A stretch of 64,000 nucleotides of DNA from assembly GCF_900094885.1 (NCBI RefSeq), contig NZ_FMBL01000002.1, positions 305,283 to 369,282 of the forward strand, written 5' to 3'. A model generated the notes under the pieces. That model was not told where the DNA came from, did no database searches, and worked only from the letters and a program-made list of their open reading frames with translations. Below are positions 26,479 through 34,399 of this stretch, one piece after another; the first letter of the stretch is position 1, and the number at the start of each line of letters is the position of its first letter. Position numbers and translations under genes: made by a program. Origin of the DNA: Bifidobacterium commune (GTDB taxonomy: Bacteria; Actinomycetota; Actinomycetes; Actinomycetales; Bifidobacteriaceae).

Positions 26479-27189
26479 ATGGGTTTCATTCACTTCCTCA
26501 TCGAGCTGCTGAAAGACCCGCGCACCATCATCGCCGGTTGGATTTCGATGGGGATTGTCCCCACTCTGGGCTTCATTTTCCTGATCATTTTCATTGAGAC
26601 AGGCGTGGTGTTCTTCCCATTCCTGCCTGGCGACTCGCTGCTTTTTGCGGCTGGGTTCTTCGCCGCTCCCGACGCCCTCACCGGCAAGTCGGCGCTGCCG
26701 CTCTTCGGACTACTGCCGATCGTCTGGATCGCCCCGATTATCGGTGACCAGTGCAACTACTTCATCGGGCATTTCTTCGGCCGCAAAATCATCGAAAGCG
26801 GCAAGGTCAAAGCCATGACCCCCGAACGCTTGGCTAAAACCGAATCCATGATCGACAAATGGGGACCACTCGCCGTTTTTCTCGGCCGCTTCTTCCCGTT
26901 CATTCGCACGTTCATGCCCTTCATCAGCGGCCTTACAGGCATGCGTTGGGTTCGCTTCACACCGTTCTCCGTGATAGGCGGTCTCACCTGGTCGACACTG
27001 TTCACATTGCTCGGCTACTTCTTTGGCGGCATTCCGTTGGTCCAGAACAATTTCGAGTTGGTTATCGTCGCGATTCTCCTCCTCTCACTGCTGCCCACCA
27101 TCATTGGCCTGTGCAAGGCAAAATTCGGAAAAAAGAAGCCACTGCGCAGTAACCCATGCATACGTTGCAGCCAATATCACATTGACTGA
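26479..27189 (+). CDS. DedA-family membrane protein
   Basis: 236 residues from ATG at 26479 (MGFIHFLIELLKDPRTI), preceded by AGGACAT. Earlier in-frame codons exist but encode unrelated sequence. DedA/SNARE-associated motifs: GVVFFPFLPGDSLLFAAGFF, IGDQCNYFIGHFFGRKI, and the conserved GRFFPFIRTFMPFISGLTGM. About five or six hydrophobic segments include two re-entrant ones. DedA proteins are needed for membrane-potential homeostasis, and some act as undecaprenyl-phosphate or phospholipid translocases; the exact role here is unknown. Confidence 0.92.
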   Translation: MGFIHFLIELLKDPRTIIAGWISMGIVPTLGFIFLIIFIETGVVFFPFLPGDSLLFAAGFFAAPDALTGKSALPLFGLLPIVWIAPIIGDQCNYFIGHFFGRKIIESGKVKAMTPERLAKTESMIDKWGPLAVFLGRFFPFIRTFMPFISGLTGMRWVRFTPFSVIGGLTWSTLFTLLGYFFGGIPLVQNNFELVIVAILLLSLLPTIIGLCKAKFGKKKPLRSNPCIRCSQYHID

Positions 27190-27362
27190 ACGGTATTAAA
27201 TATGTCAAAATGTCGTTTCTTTTAAGGTTCAAGGCCTATCGTGCATCTTTGATGATCGCTAGACGGTACGTCGAAGGTTGACCGCCGCCCGCAACGAAGC
27301 CACATACGGTAACTTCATCGCCGAACGCATCAAACGATGGAAGCCCATTCGAAGAAGTCAGT

Positions 27363-27690
27363 ATGAAGGTAGCTATTTTCTCCACCTGTCTGGTTGACCT
27401 CATATTCCCCAACGCGGGAAAGCCATGGTCGAAGTCCTGAAAGATTCGGTTGTGAAACGTACATGCCCCTGCAACAAATCTGCTGCGGACAGATCACGTT
27501 CAACAGTGGATATGTCAAGGAATCCACCAAGGTAATGCACAACGAAATCGACGCACTGATGAGAGTCGATGCCGACTATATCGTCGGACCGCGGGTTCCT
27601 GCGTCAACATGCTCAAGGAGCTACAGTTCCATCTGCCGGAAAGCGATGACGAATACAAGGCCAAGGCGCAGGCCGAAATCCCGTCCAGAA
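27363..27690 (+). pseudogene. lutA: Frameshifted lactate-utilisation gene lutA
   Basis: ATG at 27363 opens MKVAIFSTCLVDLIFPNAGK, an exact LutA/LldE-type N-terminus. The frame then shifts to MVEVLKDS, and again to MPLQQICCGQITFNSGYVKE. A further shift yields VNMLKELQFHLPESDDEYKA. CCG within QQICCGQ is the CCG-domain motif of LutA. At least three frameshifts and loss of the remaining ~130 residues make it non-functional. Intact LutABC oxidises L-lactate to pyruvate through Fe-S/flavin proteins. Confidence 0.8.
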
Positions 27691-27975
27691 ACCTGAACAC
27701 GGCAACATCGTTCGGAGCCTATGACAATAGCATTTCGGCACGCAAGGCGGCGAATCCGCCGTCCACACTGGTGTCTGACGCGACCATGCCGGTGGCGCTT
27801 AGATCGACGAAGAGGCCGGCGTGGGCAACTACAGCAACCCGCACAGCAATGCCACGGGCAGCGCCACCCCTGAGAAGACCAAGCAAGAAGGAACCACTCC
27901 GGCAACACCCGGGCAGGGACGGACCTTCCACTTTCTGCCGGTGCACTATCTGAGCATCATTCGCAAGTCCAAAAT
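27691..27975 (+). other. Unassigned decayed sequence after lutA
   Basis: 285 nt in which no frame stays convincing. NYSNPHSNATGSATPEKTKQ (frame 3) looks like coding debris. It may be leftover lutB/lutC sequence, but I could not match it. Confidence 0.3.
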
Positions 27976-28012
27976 CGTGGCGCGCCCCTCATCAAGTAAG
28001 AGGCGCGCCACT
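27976..28012 (-). terminator. Terminator after the class II aldolase gene
   Basis: GTGGCGCGCC-CTC at 27977-27990 pairs with GAGGCGCGCCAC at 28000-28011, with a one-base bulge and a 9-nt loop. On the minus strand the stem is followed by GATTTTGG. It lies 37 nt past the gene's stop. Confidence 0.65.
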
Positions 28013-28048
28013 TTTGCTGTGCCGGATTTATCTGTTTCTTGACGAGTC

Positions 28049-28741
28049 TCAGTGCTGTCCATAGACGTTCTGGTAGCGTTCGTTGAGCTTGTCAATGTCA
28101 TCCTGTGCGATCGGGATGATATCACCAAGCTGACAAGCGGCCCACATCGTGTGCGCCACCTCCTCGGTCATCGCCGCGGCCTTCACCGCCGCCTCGGCGT
28201 CACAGCCAATCGCGAACGGGCCATGATTCTGCATCAGCACCGCCGGCGAATGAGGATATTTTTTAAGCGTATCCACCACGCCCTCGCCAATTGCCTCGCT
28301 ACCTATCAGCCTGAACGGACCCACAGGCACCGATCCACCGAACTCATCGCCCATCATCGTCAAGCCGCACGGAATCTCCTGTCCAGTCGCCGCCCAAGCC
28401 GTCGCATACGTCGAATGCGTATGCACGACACCATACACGTCCGGCATGTTACGGTAGATGTACGCGTGCGACTTCGTATCCGAGCTTGGAGATGCCTGTC
28501 CGTCGACCAGCTCGCCGTTCAGATCACACACCACCATCGACTCCGGTGTCAGGCTTTCATAGCGCAATCCACTGGGCTTGATCACCATCAGATCTGCGAA
28601 ATGCAGGCGCTGTGAGACATTTCCCGCCGTCCAGACCACCAGATTCCACTTAATTAGCTGTTCATGCAGGCTGGCAACAACCTCACGCACCTGCTTCACC
28701 TCAGCCCTCACTTCGGGGCCAAAATCGTTTAACGACACCAT
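28049..28741 (-). CDS. L-ribulose-5-phosphate 4-epimerase (AraD/UlaF/SgbE type)
   Basis: 230 residues of the class II aldolase/epimerase family. WTAGNVSQRLHFADLMVIKP carries the phosphate-binding GN[IV]S motif, HAYIYRNMPDVYGVVHTHST the zinc-binding HTH, and VLMQNHGPFAIGCDAEAAVK the third zinc His. ATG 28741 was chosen because AAAGGA lies 9 nt upstream, while the in-frame ATG at 28750 abuts the RBS. It would convert L-ribulose 5-phosphate to D-xylulose 5-phosphate, closing the pathway supplied by the UlaD/UlaE-like genes upstream. A strong terminator separates it from the MFS gene, so it may be transcribed on its own. Confidence 0.9.
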   Translation of the reverse strand: MVSLNDFGPEVRAEVKQVREVVASLHEQLIKWNLVVWTAGNVSQRLHFADLMVIKPSGLRYESLTPESMVVCDLNGELVDGQASPSSDTKSHAYIYRNMPDVYGVVHTHSTYATAWAATGQEIPCGLTMMGDEFGGSVPVGPFRLIGSEAIGEGVVDTLKKYPHSPAVLMQNHGPFAIGCDAEAAVKAAAMTEEVAHTMWAACQLGDIIPIAQDDIDKLNERYQNVYGQH

Positions 28742-28918
28742 AATCGTCATTCCTTTTCAACTAAACACGGCCAATACATCATTGATGGCCACGTCAGAGC
28801 AAACACGCAATTCCAACATGCCGTATCTACATCATCGCTTCATCTCGAGCAGCAACAAGATACGACATGTCATTATGAGCCGCAATGGCAAGCATCCGAC
28901 GTCAAACAGTTCTATGGC

Positions 28919-28968
28919 AAAAAAAGGAAGGCGACCGTCGGCAGCGACGACTCCGACGGCCGCCTTCC
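28919..28968 (-). terminator. Strong terminator after the MFS gene
   Basis: A 16-bp stem (28926-28941 with 28953-28968, one mismatch) with an 11-nt loop, followed on the minus strand by seven T residues (28919-28925). It starts 15 nt after the MFS stop and separates the operon from the epimerase gene. Confidence 0.88.
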
Positions 28969-28982
28969 TGAAAATTTTCCGC

Positions 28983-30359
28983 TTAGAGGCTTTCAAGATC
29001 CTTGCCGCGGGTCTCCTGGGCAAAGAGATATGTGATTGCACCGATAACGAGGCAGATACCGAAGAAAGTGAACGCCCTGGTGATCACGGAGATATCGATG
29101 TGCTGCGAAACGAAGCTGCCACCCACAAGGATGCCCATAAGCGCAGGGCCGATGACCTTGGCGATCGCTCCGAGACCGTAGCCCAAGCCCAGACCAGTGG
29201 AACGCACGTCATTGGAGAACTGCTCGCCGCCGAAGGCGTTCAAGATGCCGAACGCACCATCCGCGAAGGTCATGATGATGAGCACCGCGATGTAGAACTG
29301 CCAGCCCGAGCTGTGAAAGAATGCGGCATAGAAGCAGCCCAAAGCGCCGACGACACCGAAGAGGAACATCGTCCAACGACGCCCGATGACATCAGCAAGC
29401 CAAGCAGAACCGAAACGGCCGATGCAGTCGGCGACGGACACGCCCATGAACAGGTAGGCAACCACCTGCGGCGTGAAGTGGAACGCATCTTTGAGAAGCG
29501 TCTGCCCCCAAGACTGGATGGCAAAGCTGCCCATCATAAAGCAGAAGGAGCCAACCGTGATGATGACCAACGGGCGCATATGCTTGCTGAAGAGCTCGCC
29601 ATAGCCCACCTTCTTCTCCACCTGGACCTCAGGAAGCGTGCCGACCTCATCGATTGGAAGCTCCATCGCCCAAGCCAAGGCTTCACGGGCCTTTCCGTCC
29701 TCTCCCTTGGACTGGTAGAAACGAGGGGATTCAGGAACGTAATGCAGCCAAACGAGCAGCAGCACCGGCAGAGCTCCAAGCGCAATGAGAATACGCCAGT
29801 TATCCCCGACCACGCTTTGCGATACGGAACCGAGCAACAGACCAAGCGGGATGAAGACCGAAGCAAGGCCGGAAAGCATGCCGCGGTTCTTGGCCGGCAC
29901 GAATTCCTGAACATACGGAATGGATGTGATGTTGAGACCACCGACTCCCACACCCACACCAACGCGAAGAATGGCTAGAAGCAGCCATGCCCGATCGGGA
30001 AGGAACACCGAAAGGACGGTAAATGCGACGAAACAAATCACACACCATTGGAAGGCACGCTTGCGACCGAACTTATCAGCGAGACGACCCCACAAAATGG
30101 ATCCCAAAACCGTGCCAAGTCCGGAACACGCCAAGATGACGCCCGCCTCAAAGCCAGTCAGTCTCCATGCAGTCGTCAGCAGGGAAACCACGAAGCCAAT
30201 GAGGAACATATCGAAGAATTCGGAAACATTCCCGACAATTACCAGCGAGATGATGCTTTTTTGGTGGCCAGTCAGCGGCCGCGAATCCATTTGTTCATAA
30301 GCCTTTACCGGTTTCGACGATAAATCCGGGGAAACCGAAGTATTTGTTGCTGTGCTCAT
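28983..30359 (-). CDS. MFS sugar/organic-acid permease
   Basis: 458 residues from ATG 30359 (MSTATNTSVSPDLSS) with AAGGAAAAC upstream. Twelve membrane segments and MFS loop motifs: WGRLADKFGRKRAFQW (loop 2-3), PESPRFYQSKG after helix 6, and SAWLADVIGRRWTMFLFG (loop 8-9). It most resembles the sugar-porter/aromatic-acid-type symporters. It is the only transporter in the catabolic cluster, so the substrate probably enters unphosphorylated, unlike the PTS route of classical ascorbate operons. It follows the PfkB gene by 71 nt. Confidence 0.88.
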   Translation of the reverse strand: MSTATNTSVSPDLSSKPVKAYEQMDSRPLTGHQKSIISLVIVGNVSEFFDMFLIGFVVSLLTTAWRLTGFEAGVILACSGLGTVLGSILWGRLADKFGRKRAFQWCVICFVAFTVLSVFLPDRAWLLLAILRVGVGVGVGGLNITSIPYVQEFVPAKNRGMLSGLASVFIPLGLLLGSVSQSVVGDNWRILIALGALPVLLLVWLHYVPESPRFYQSKGEDGKAREALAWAMELPIDEVGTLPEVQVEKKVGYGELFSKHMRPLVIITVGSFCFMMGSFAIQSWGQTLLKDAFHFTPQVVAYLFMGVSVADCIGRFGSAWLADVIGRRWTMFLFGVVGALGCFYAAFFHSSGWQFYIAVLIIMTFADGAFGILNAFGGEQFSNDVRSTGLGLGYGLGAIAKVIGPALMGILVGGSFVSQHIDISVITRAFTFFGICLVIGAITYLFAQETRGKDLESL

Positions 30360-30430
30360 AATTGTTTTCCTTACCATGCCATAATGCTAATGGACAATTA
30401 CTGTTGTTGTTTCACCTCAGACAACCAGGA

Positions 30431-31381
30431 CTAGCGGTCAATGTCGGTACCCAGCGGAATATGCAGCTCATCCGGGCGAATGCGGGTCAGATCACCCTTA
30501 TGCGTGATGGCAAACTCAGAGGCGCGCTGACCCCACTTGACACCTTCCTCTATTTCACCGGAGAGGTAGCCGTGCAACGTGGCGGCCACAAACGAATCGC
30601 CCGCACCGGGACGATCAATGACCGGCACCGGCGTGGTGTGATACTCAGTGAAACCTTCATGCGTACGCAAATACGGGCCTTCCATATGGTTGGTCGAAAC
30701 GACATACTCCGGTTCAAAGCGCTTCATCAGCTCAGCAGTCACTTCTTCGGGCGTACCGGTAATCTTAAAGACTTTTTCGGCGTCCGCAATCGAACAGAAC
30801 AGGACATCGGCCTCTTCGGCGATAGGAGTAAGCACTTCGCGGGCGCGTTCCCCGGACCAAAGTTTACGACGGAAGTTAACGTCCAACGCCAGCTTGGCAC
30901 CGCGCTCGACCGCATGATCGGCCGCATAACGAACCACTTCAGCCGTGGTATCGGTCAACGAGGCTGTGATGCCCGTAAGAAACATCAGCCTTGTATCAAG
31001 CATTGTGCTCCAGTCATAGTCCTCGATACCGGTGGAACGGAACGAGGTCCAATCGCGGTCATAGATCACGTTCGCCGGCATAGGACCCGCTCCTGGTTCC
31101 ATGAAATAGAGGGCGGTACGACCACCAGATTTGCGCACCATGGTTTTCATATCGACTCCAACGGAACGATATTCAGTGAGGATATAGTCACCGAGATCGC
31201 CTTTCGGCAATGAACTAGTCCACAATGCATTGCGACCGAGCTGTGCCAGCAGTCCAGCCACGTTTGCTTCAGAACAAGCAGGATTCATGGAAACCGATCG
31301 GGTGAACATCAATCGTTCGCCACTGTTGACGGTGAAACGGATTTGGCCCTCACCGATGGTGGAAATATCATAAGTTGCCAT
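30431..31381 (-). CDS. PfkB-family sugar (acid) kinase
   Basis: 316 residues of the ribokinase fold. N-terminal MATYDISTIGEGQIRFTVNS; middle LALDVNFRRKLWSG (D-x-N-x-R, as in KdgK-like enzymes); the catalytic anion hole and base lie in DRPGAGDSFVAATLHG near residue 258. It resembles 2-keto-3-deoxygluconate kinases, which fits a sugar-acid substrate. In this operon it is the likely source of the phosphorylated intermediate used by the UlaD-like decarboxylase, replacing PTS phosphorylation. The true substrate is not readable from sequence. Confidence 0.87.
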   Translation of the reverse strand: MATYDISTIGEGQIRFTVNSGERLMFTRSVSMNPACSEANVAGLLAQLGRNALWTSSLPKGDLGDYILTEYRSVGVDMKTMVRKSGGRTALYFMEPGAGPMPANVIYDRDWTSFRSTGIEDYDWSTMLDTRLMFLTGITASLTDTTAEVVRYAADHAVERGAKLALDVNFRRKLWSGERAREVLTPIAEEADVLFCSIADAEKVFKITGTPEEVTAELMKRFEPEYVVSTNHMEGPYLRTHEGFTEYHTTPVPVIDRPGAGDSFVAATLHGYLSGEIEEGVKWGQRASEFAITHKGDLTRIRPDELHIPLGTDIDR

Positions 31382-31552
31382 AACAGCACTTCCTTGTAAC
31401 TATTTTATGTCACCTCGAATCATCCCGAGGTATTAGATTCGTTTTCTGCGACGCATTGGCAGAATCATTTTGTACCGACCCATCCCATGTCGTACGCACA
31501 AGCGCGGATCGAAAACCGTTCATCCATATCTCTCGGCCGACACGGGCTGCAC

Positions 31553-32407
31553 TTATAGCCGCGAAGCAATCTCAATTCCGGCATCAGTCAACCAATTGGT
31601 GACCTTTTGACGAGCCGACGAGCTGATTTCACTGGAATCAGGCGAATCGTCATTCCACATCTCAAGCATCATCCTGCCCGACCAATCCTGCCTCTTCAAT
31701 TCCTTGAACGCAGCGGCAAAATCGGTAACGCCGGTGCCCATAGGAATACGACGAGGCTGCCCCGGCAATACATCCTTGAGATGGATGGCAAGCATCCTTC
31801 CCTCCCCGGCCTTGAGTTCCGAGGTGGTATCAAGCTGCTGCTCGGCGAGATTGCCGATATCGGGATACATCGTAAGCCACTGCGAATGGATCTCATCGCA
31901 GATTGCAAGGCCCTTGGTGATCGAAGTGACATCGTTACCATCAACGTTTTCAACGCCAAGCATCACACCGGCCTGCGCCGCATAGGACGCAGCCCGACGC
32001 AGAGACTCCACATAGCGCGCGCGCTGACCGTCGTCCGGATCCTCGTAATAAGCGTAATAACCAGCGACCTGCACGACAGGAATGCCCGCCTCATAGCTGA
32101 GATCAATGGCCTTGCGGAAAATGTCGTCCGCCTCTTGACGCACCTTGGGATCTGCGGAACCCGGACCGACCTTACGATGACAGCTCAGGCACATGCCTCC
32201 AACCTGAACTCCCGAACGATCGGCCGAATCCCTGAAGTCATGCGCCTGCTTCGCTGACCAGTCGAGACGCGCCATACGTTCAGGCGATTCATCAACGGAA
32301 AGATCCATGAACATGAATCCACCGTCACGCACCTGAGCGAAAAACGAATCCCAATCGTCGGTCTGCCTAAGCGCTTTCTCATAGATGCCAAGCCTGACAG
32401 TACTCAT
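31553..32407 (-). CDS. ulaE: L-ribulose/L-xylulose-5-phosphate 3-epimerase (UlaE-like)
   Basis: 284 residues, a xylose-isomerase-like TIM barrel. MSTVRLGIYEKALRQTDDWD, then VGGMCLSCHRKVGPGSADPK, VVQVAGYYAYYEDPDDGQRA, VMLGVENVDGNDVTSITKGL and MLAIHLKDVLPGQPRRIPMG are UlaE/SgbU features, with Glu and His metal ligands in LGVENVD and IHLKD. The ATG overlaps the ulaD stop as TAATG, implying translational coupling. It epimerises L-xylulose 5-phosphate to L-ribulose 5-phosphate. A 171-nt gap separates it from the downstream kinase gene. Confidence 0.9.
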   Translation of the reverse strand: MSTVRLGIYEKALRQTDDWDSFFAQVRDGGFMFMDLSVDESPERMARLDWSAKQAHDFRDSADRSGVQVGGMCLSCHRKVGPGSADPKVRQEADDIFRKAIDLSYEAGIPVVQVAGYYAYYEDPDDGQRARYVESLRRAASYAAQAGVMLGVENVDGNDVTSITKGLAICDEIHSQWLTMYPDIGNLAEQQLDTTSELKAGEGRMLAIHLKDVLPGQPRRIPMGTGVTDFAAAFKELKRQDWSGRMMLEMWNDDSPDSSEISSSARQKVTNWLTDAGIEIASRL

Positions 32408-33072
32408 TACGACCATACCTCGCTGATGTTGTCCTGAAGATGCTTGGCCGCAGCAAGCGGATCATCAGCCTTGACGATGCCTCGTCCGGAAATGATGACA
32501 CCAACCGGAGCACCTTCGAAGAATGGAAGGTCTTCGGCCTTCACGCCACCGGTTACCGTAACCATGAAGCCCATATCGTGAAGCTCCTTGATGCGCTGGA
32601 TGTCGTCAGGACCCCAGGTAAGCTTGCCGGCAACTTCCGCATCACGAGAACGGTGGACGATAACCTGAGTGACCCCAAGACGACGCCATTCACGGGCTTG
32701 TTCCGGATCGTAGTTCTCACCGAGTTCGATCTGAACCTCACCACCAAACTCATCGGCCACCTTAACGACCTGCTCAACGGTGGTCATCGAAGCACCAGCT
32801 ACGACGGAAACCCAGCTAGCACCCGCCTCAAAGCAATTGCGCGCGATCAGAGCACCCGCTTCCACAATGCGCACATCCGCCAGGATTGTCTTGTTCGGAT
32901 ACAGCGCCCGCACTTCACGCACGGCCTTCAGACCTTCAGCAATGATGAGAATGGTACCGCACTCGATGACGTCAATCTGGCTTATCGCCGCATTCAGTGG
33001 ACGCAGCGCGCTGGGCATATCGGTCGTATCAAGCGCAATTTGCAGCTTCGGTCGTTGCAATGTTTCTGCCAT
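32407..33072 (-). CDS. ulaD: 3-keto-L-gulonate-6-phosphate decarboxylase (UlaD-like)
   Basis: 221 residues of the orotidine-decarboxylase suprafamily. LQIALDTTDMPSALRPLNAA begins the barrel, then IDVIECGTILIIAEGLKAVR, and KTILADVRIVEAGALIARNC, where the D-x-K-x-x-D motif reads DVRIVEAG. The usual Lys is therefore Arg (DVR) and the final Asp is Glu-Ala, worth noting. The phosphate-binding end is TVTGGVKAEDLPFFEGAPVG, then VIISGRGIVKADDPLAAAKH. Hexulose-6-phosphate synthase is the alternative within this family, but the ulaE and araD neighbours favour the gulonate route. It follows the lactonase-like gene by 5 nt. Confidence 0.82.
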   Translation of the reverse strand: MAETLQRPKLQIALDTTDMPSALRPLNAAISQIDVIECGTILIIAEGLKAVREVRALYPNKTILADVRIVEAGALIARNCFEAGASWVSVVAGASMTTVEQVVKVADEFGGEVQIELGENYDPEQAREWRRLGVTQVIVHRSRDAEVAGKLTWGPDDIQRIKELHDMGFMVTVTGGVKAEDLPFFEGAPVGVIISGRGIVKADDPLAAAKHLQDNISEVWS

Positions 33073-33077
33073 GTCAA

Positions 33078-34067
33078 TCAGCCTTCCTTCTTGAAGGTGA
33101 AGAAGGTCTTGGCATTTTTGATCAGAAGCTTGTCGACGTACTCGGGATCGAAGCCTTCGTCAATCATGCGAGGACCGTCGACGGCGGGGTTGTAGTCCAC
33201 GCCGGAGACCGAGCCGTAAGCCTTCTGATAGGAGCGCTTGCCGGAATCGGTGCCAAGCAGGACGCGGTCTTCAAAACCGTCCTTCTTGAAAGCGGCGAGT
33301 TCCTTGATACGGTTGGAATCCGGCTGATACTTGATACGGTTGGTGCCGTCAATCTCAAGATAGACACCCAAATCAAGAATCTTCTCCAAGTAATAAATAT
33401 CGGCGTTGCGCTGGATGTGACCAATGGCAATCTGGTTGGCAGGCACACCCAACTTCAGCATTGCTTGAGCCTGCTCAAGCCCGCAAGTACCGAAAGTGGT
33501 GTGGGTGTTGATTGGAGCTCCGGTCTCTATGGCAGCAATCGAGGCAGCCTCGAGGCACTTGTGCTCAAACGGAGTAATCGCGCCGTAAGCCGTGCCGACC
33601 TTGATCACGCCAGCCTTGCACGAAGTACGGTTGACGATCGGGCCACTGTAATCGTTCTGATCGATGCCTTCACGAATATCGGCAATGACCAGTTCAGCAA
33701 CCTTGTCGACGGAATAACGGTTAATCCAGTGCGACTGGGTTTCCAAATAGACATGTTCGCGATGGAAACCGGTGGCGGCGATGACTTGCAGACCCTCAAC
33801 GTTCTTGGCCACTTCGGCAAGTTTGGATGGATCACGACCGCAGTTGATGGGGCACATGTCAACAACCGTGCCTCCATGTTGGCTCCACTTCTTGGAAGCC
33901 TGCGCGAAGCGTGTTGCCTCTTCTTCGGCCTTTTCTACGGAATCAAGCTGATGATCACGGTCAATGTAGACCTCACCCGCACCGACGCGGATGAGATGGT
34001 CATGGCAGTCAACCACACCGAGAGTACCTGGATCGACATCGCCCAAAATTGTGCGTGCAAACGACAT
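33078..34067 (-). CDS. Phosphotriesterase-family (sugar-phosphate) lactonase
   Basis: 329 residues of the amidohydrolase/PTE fold. Metal ligands in order: VVDCHDHLIRVG (HxH), CKAGVIKVGTAYG (bridging, usually carboxylated Lys), GAPINTHTTFGTCG (His), IAIGHIQRNADIYY (His) and VLLGTDSGKRS (Asp). Members of this family next to sugar-acid genes hydrolyse phosphorylated furanose lactones. By position it is the first gene of the operon and would open a lactone ring before or after phosphorylation. It has a clear RBS (AAGGAGCAGC) and begins opposite the SorC-type regulator. Confidence 0.86.
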   Translation of the reverse strand: MSFARTILGDVDPGTLGVVDCHDHLIRVGAGEVYIDRDHQLDSVEKAEEEATRFAQASKKWSQHGGTVVDMCPINCGRDPSKLAEVAKNVEGLQVIAATGFHREHVYLETQSHWINRYSVDKVAELVIADIREGIDQNDYSGPIVNRTSCKAGVIKVGTAYGAITPFEHKCLEAASIAAIETGAPINTHTTFGTCGLEQAQAMLKLGVPANQIAIGHIQRNADIYYLEKILDLGVYLEIDGTNRIKYQPDSNRIKELAAFKKDGFEDRVLLGTDSGKRSYQKAYGSVSGVDYNPAVDGPRMIDEGFDPEYVDKLLIKNAKTFFTFKKEG

Positions 34068-34291
34068 TGCTGCTCCTTATTTCATTCGTTAACCATTACC
34101 TTGCTCACAGCCAACCGCGGTCGAAATCATTGACGACCCTCAGATGCCTATTTGCAATTTTCACGTAGAAGATCTGCCTGAATCGCAGCTTTCGAAATAC
34201 CGAAATCAGGTTCGCGGCATCGTTGCAATCTGACCCACTACGTTTCAATTAACTACTCTATGAGGTTCAAATGGTAAGAATCCACTCCTTA

Positions 34292-34307
34292 ATGAACAAA
34301 CGTTCAT
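34292..34307. promoter_or_regulatory. Operator-like palindrome, operon side
   Basis: ATGAAC-AAAC-GTTCAT, half-sites TGAAC/GTTCA spaced by 4 nt, 225 bp upstream of the lactonase gene start. The same half-sites and spacing recur at the regulator's start. Confidence 0.55.
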
Positions 34308-34385
34308 AGATTTTTATTTTTTATTTTCAAATCCTCAGTAAAAACGCTTTAATACCAGTACATGAATCTCTTTATCATGTTAAAA

Positions 34386-34399
34386 TGAACATATGTTCA
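34386..34399. promoter_or_regulatory. Operator-like palindrome, regulator side
   Basis: TGAACATATGTTCA, a perfect 14-bp palindrome overlapping the proposed regulator ATG (34393). Identical half-sites to the element at 34292 suggest autoregulation by the SorC-type protein. Confidence 0.6.
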
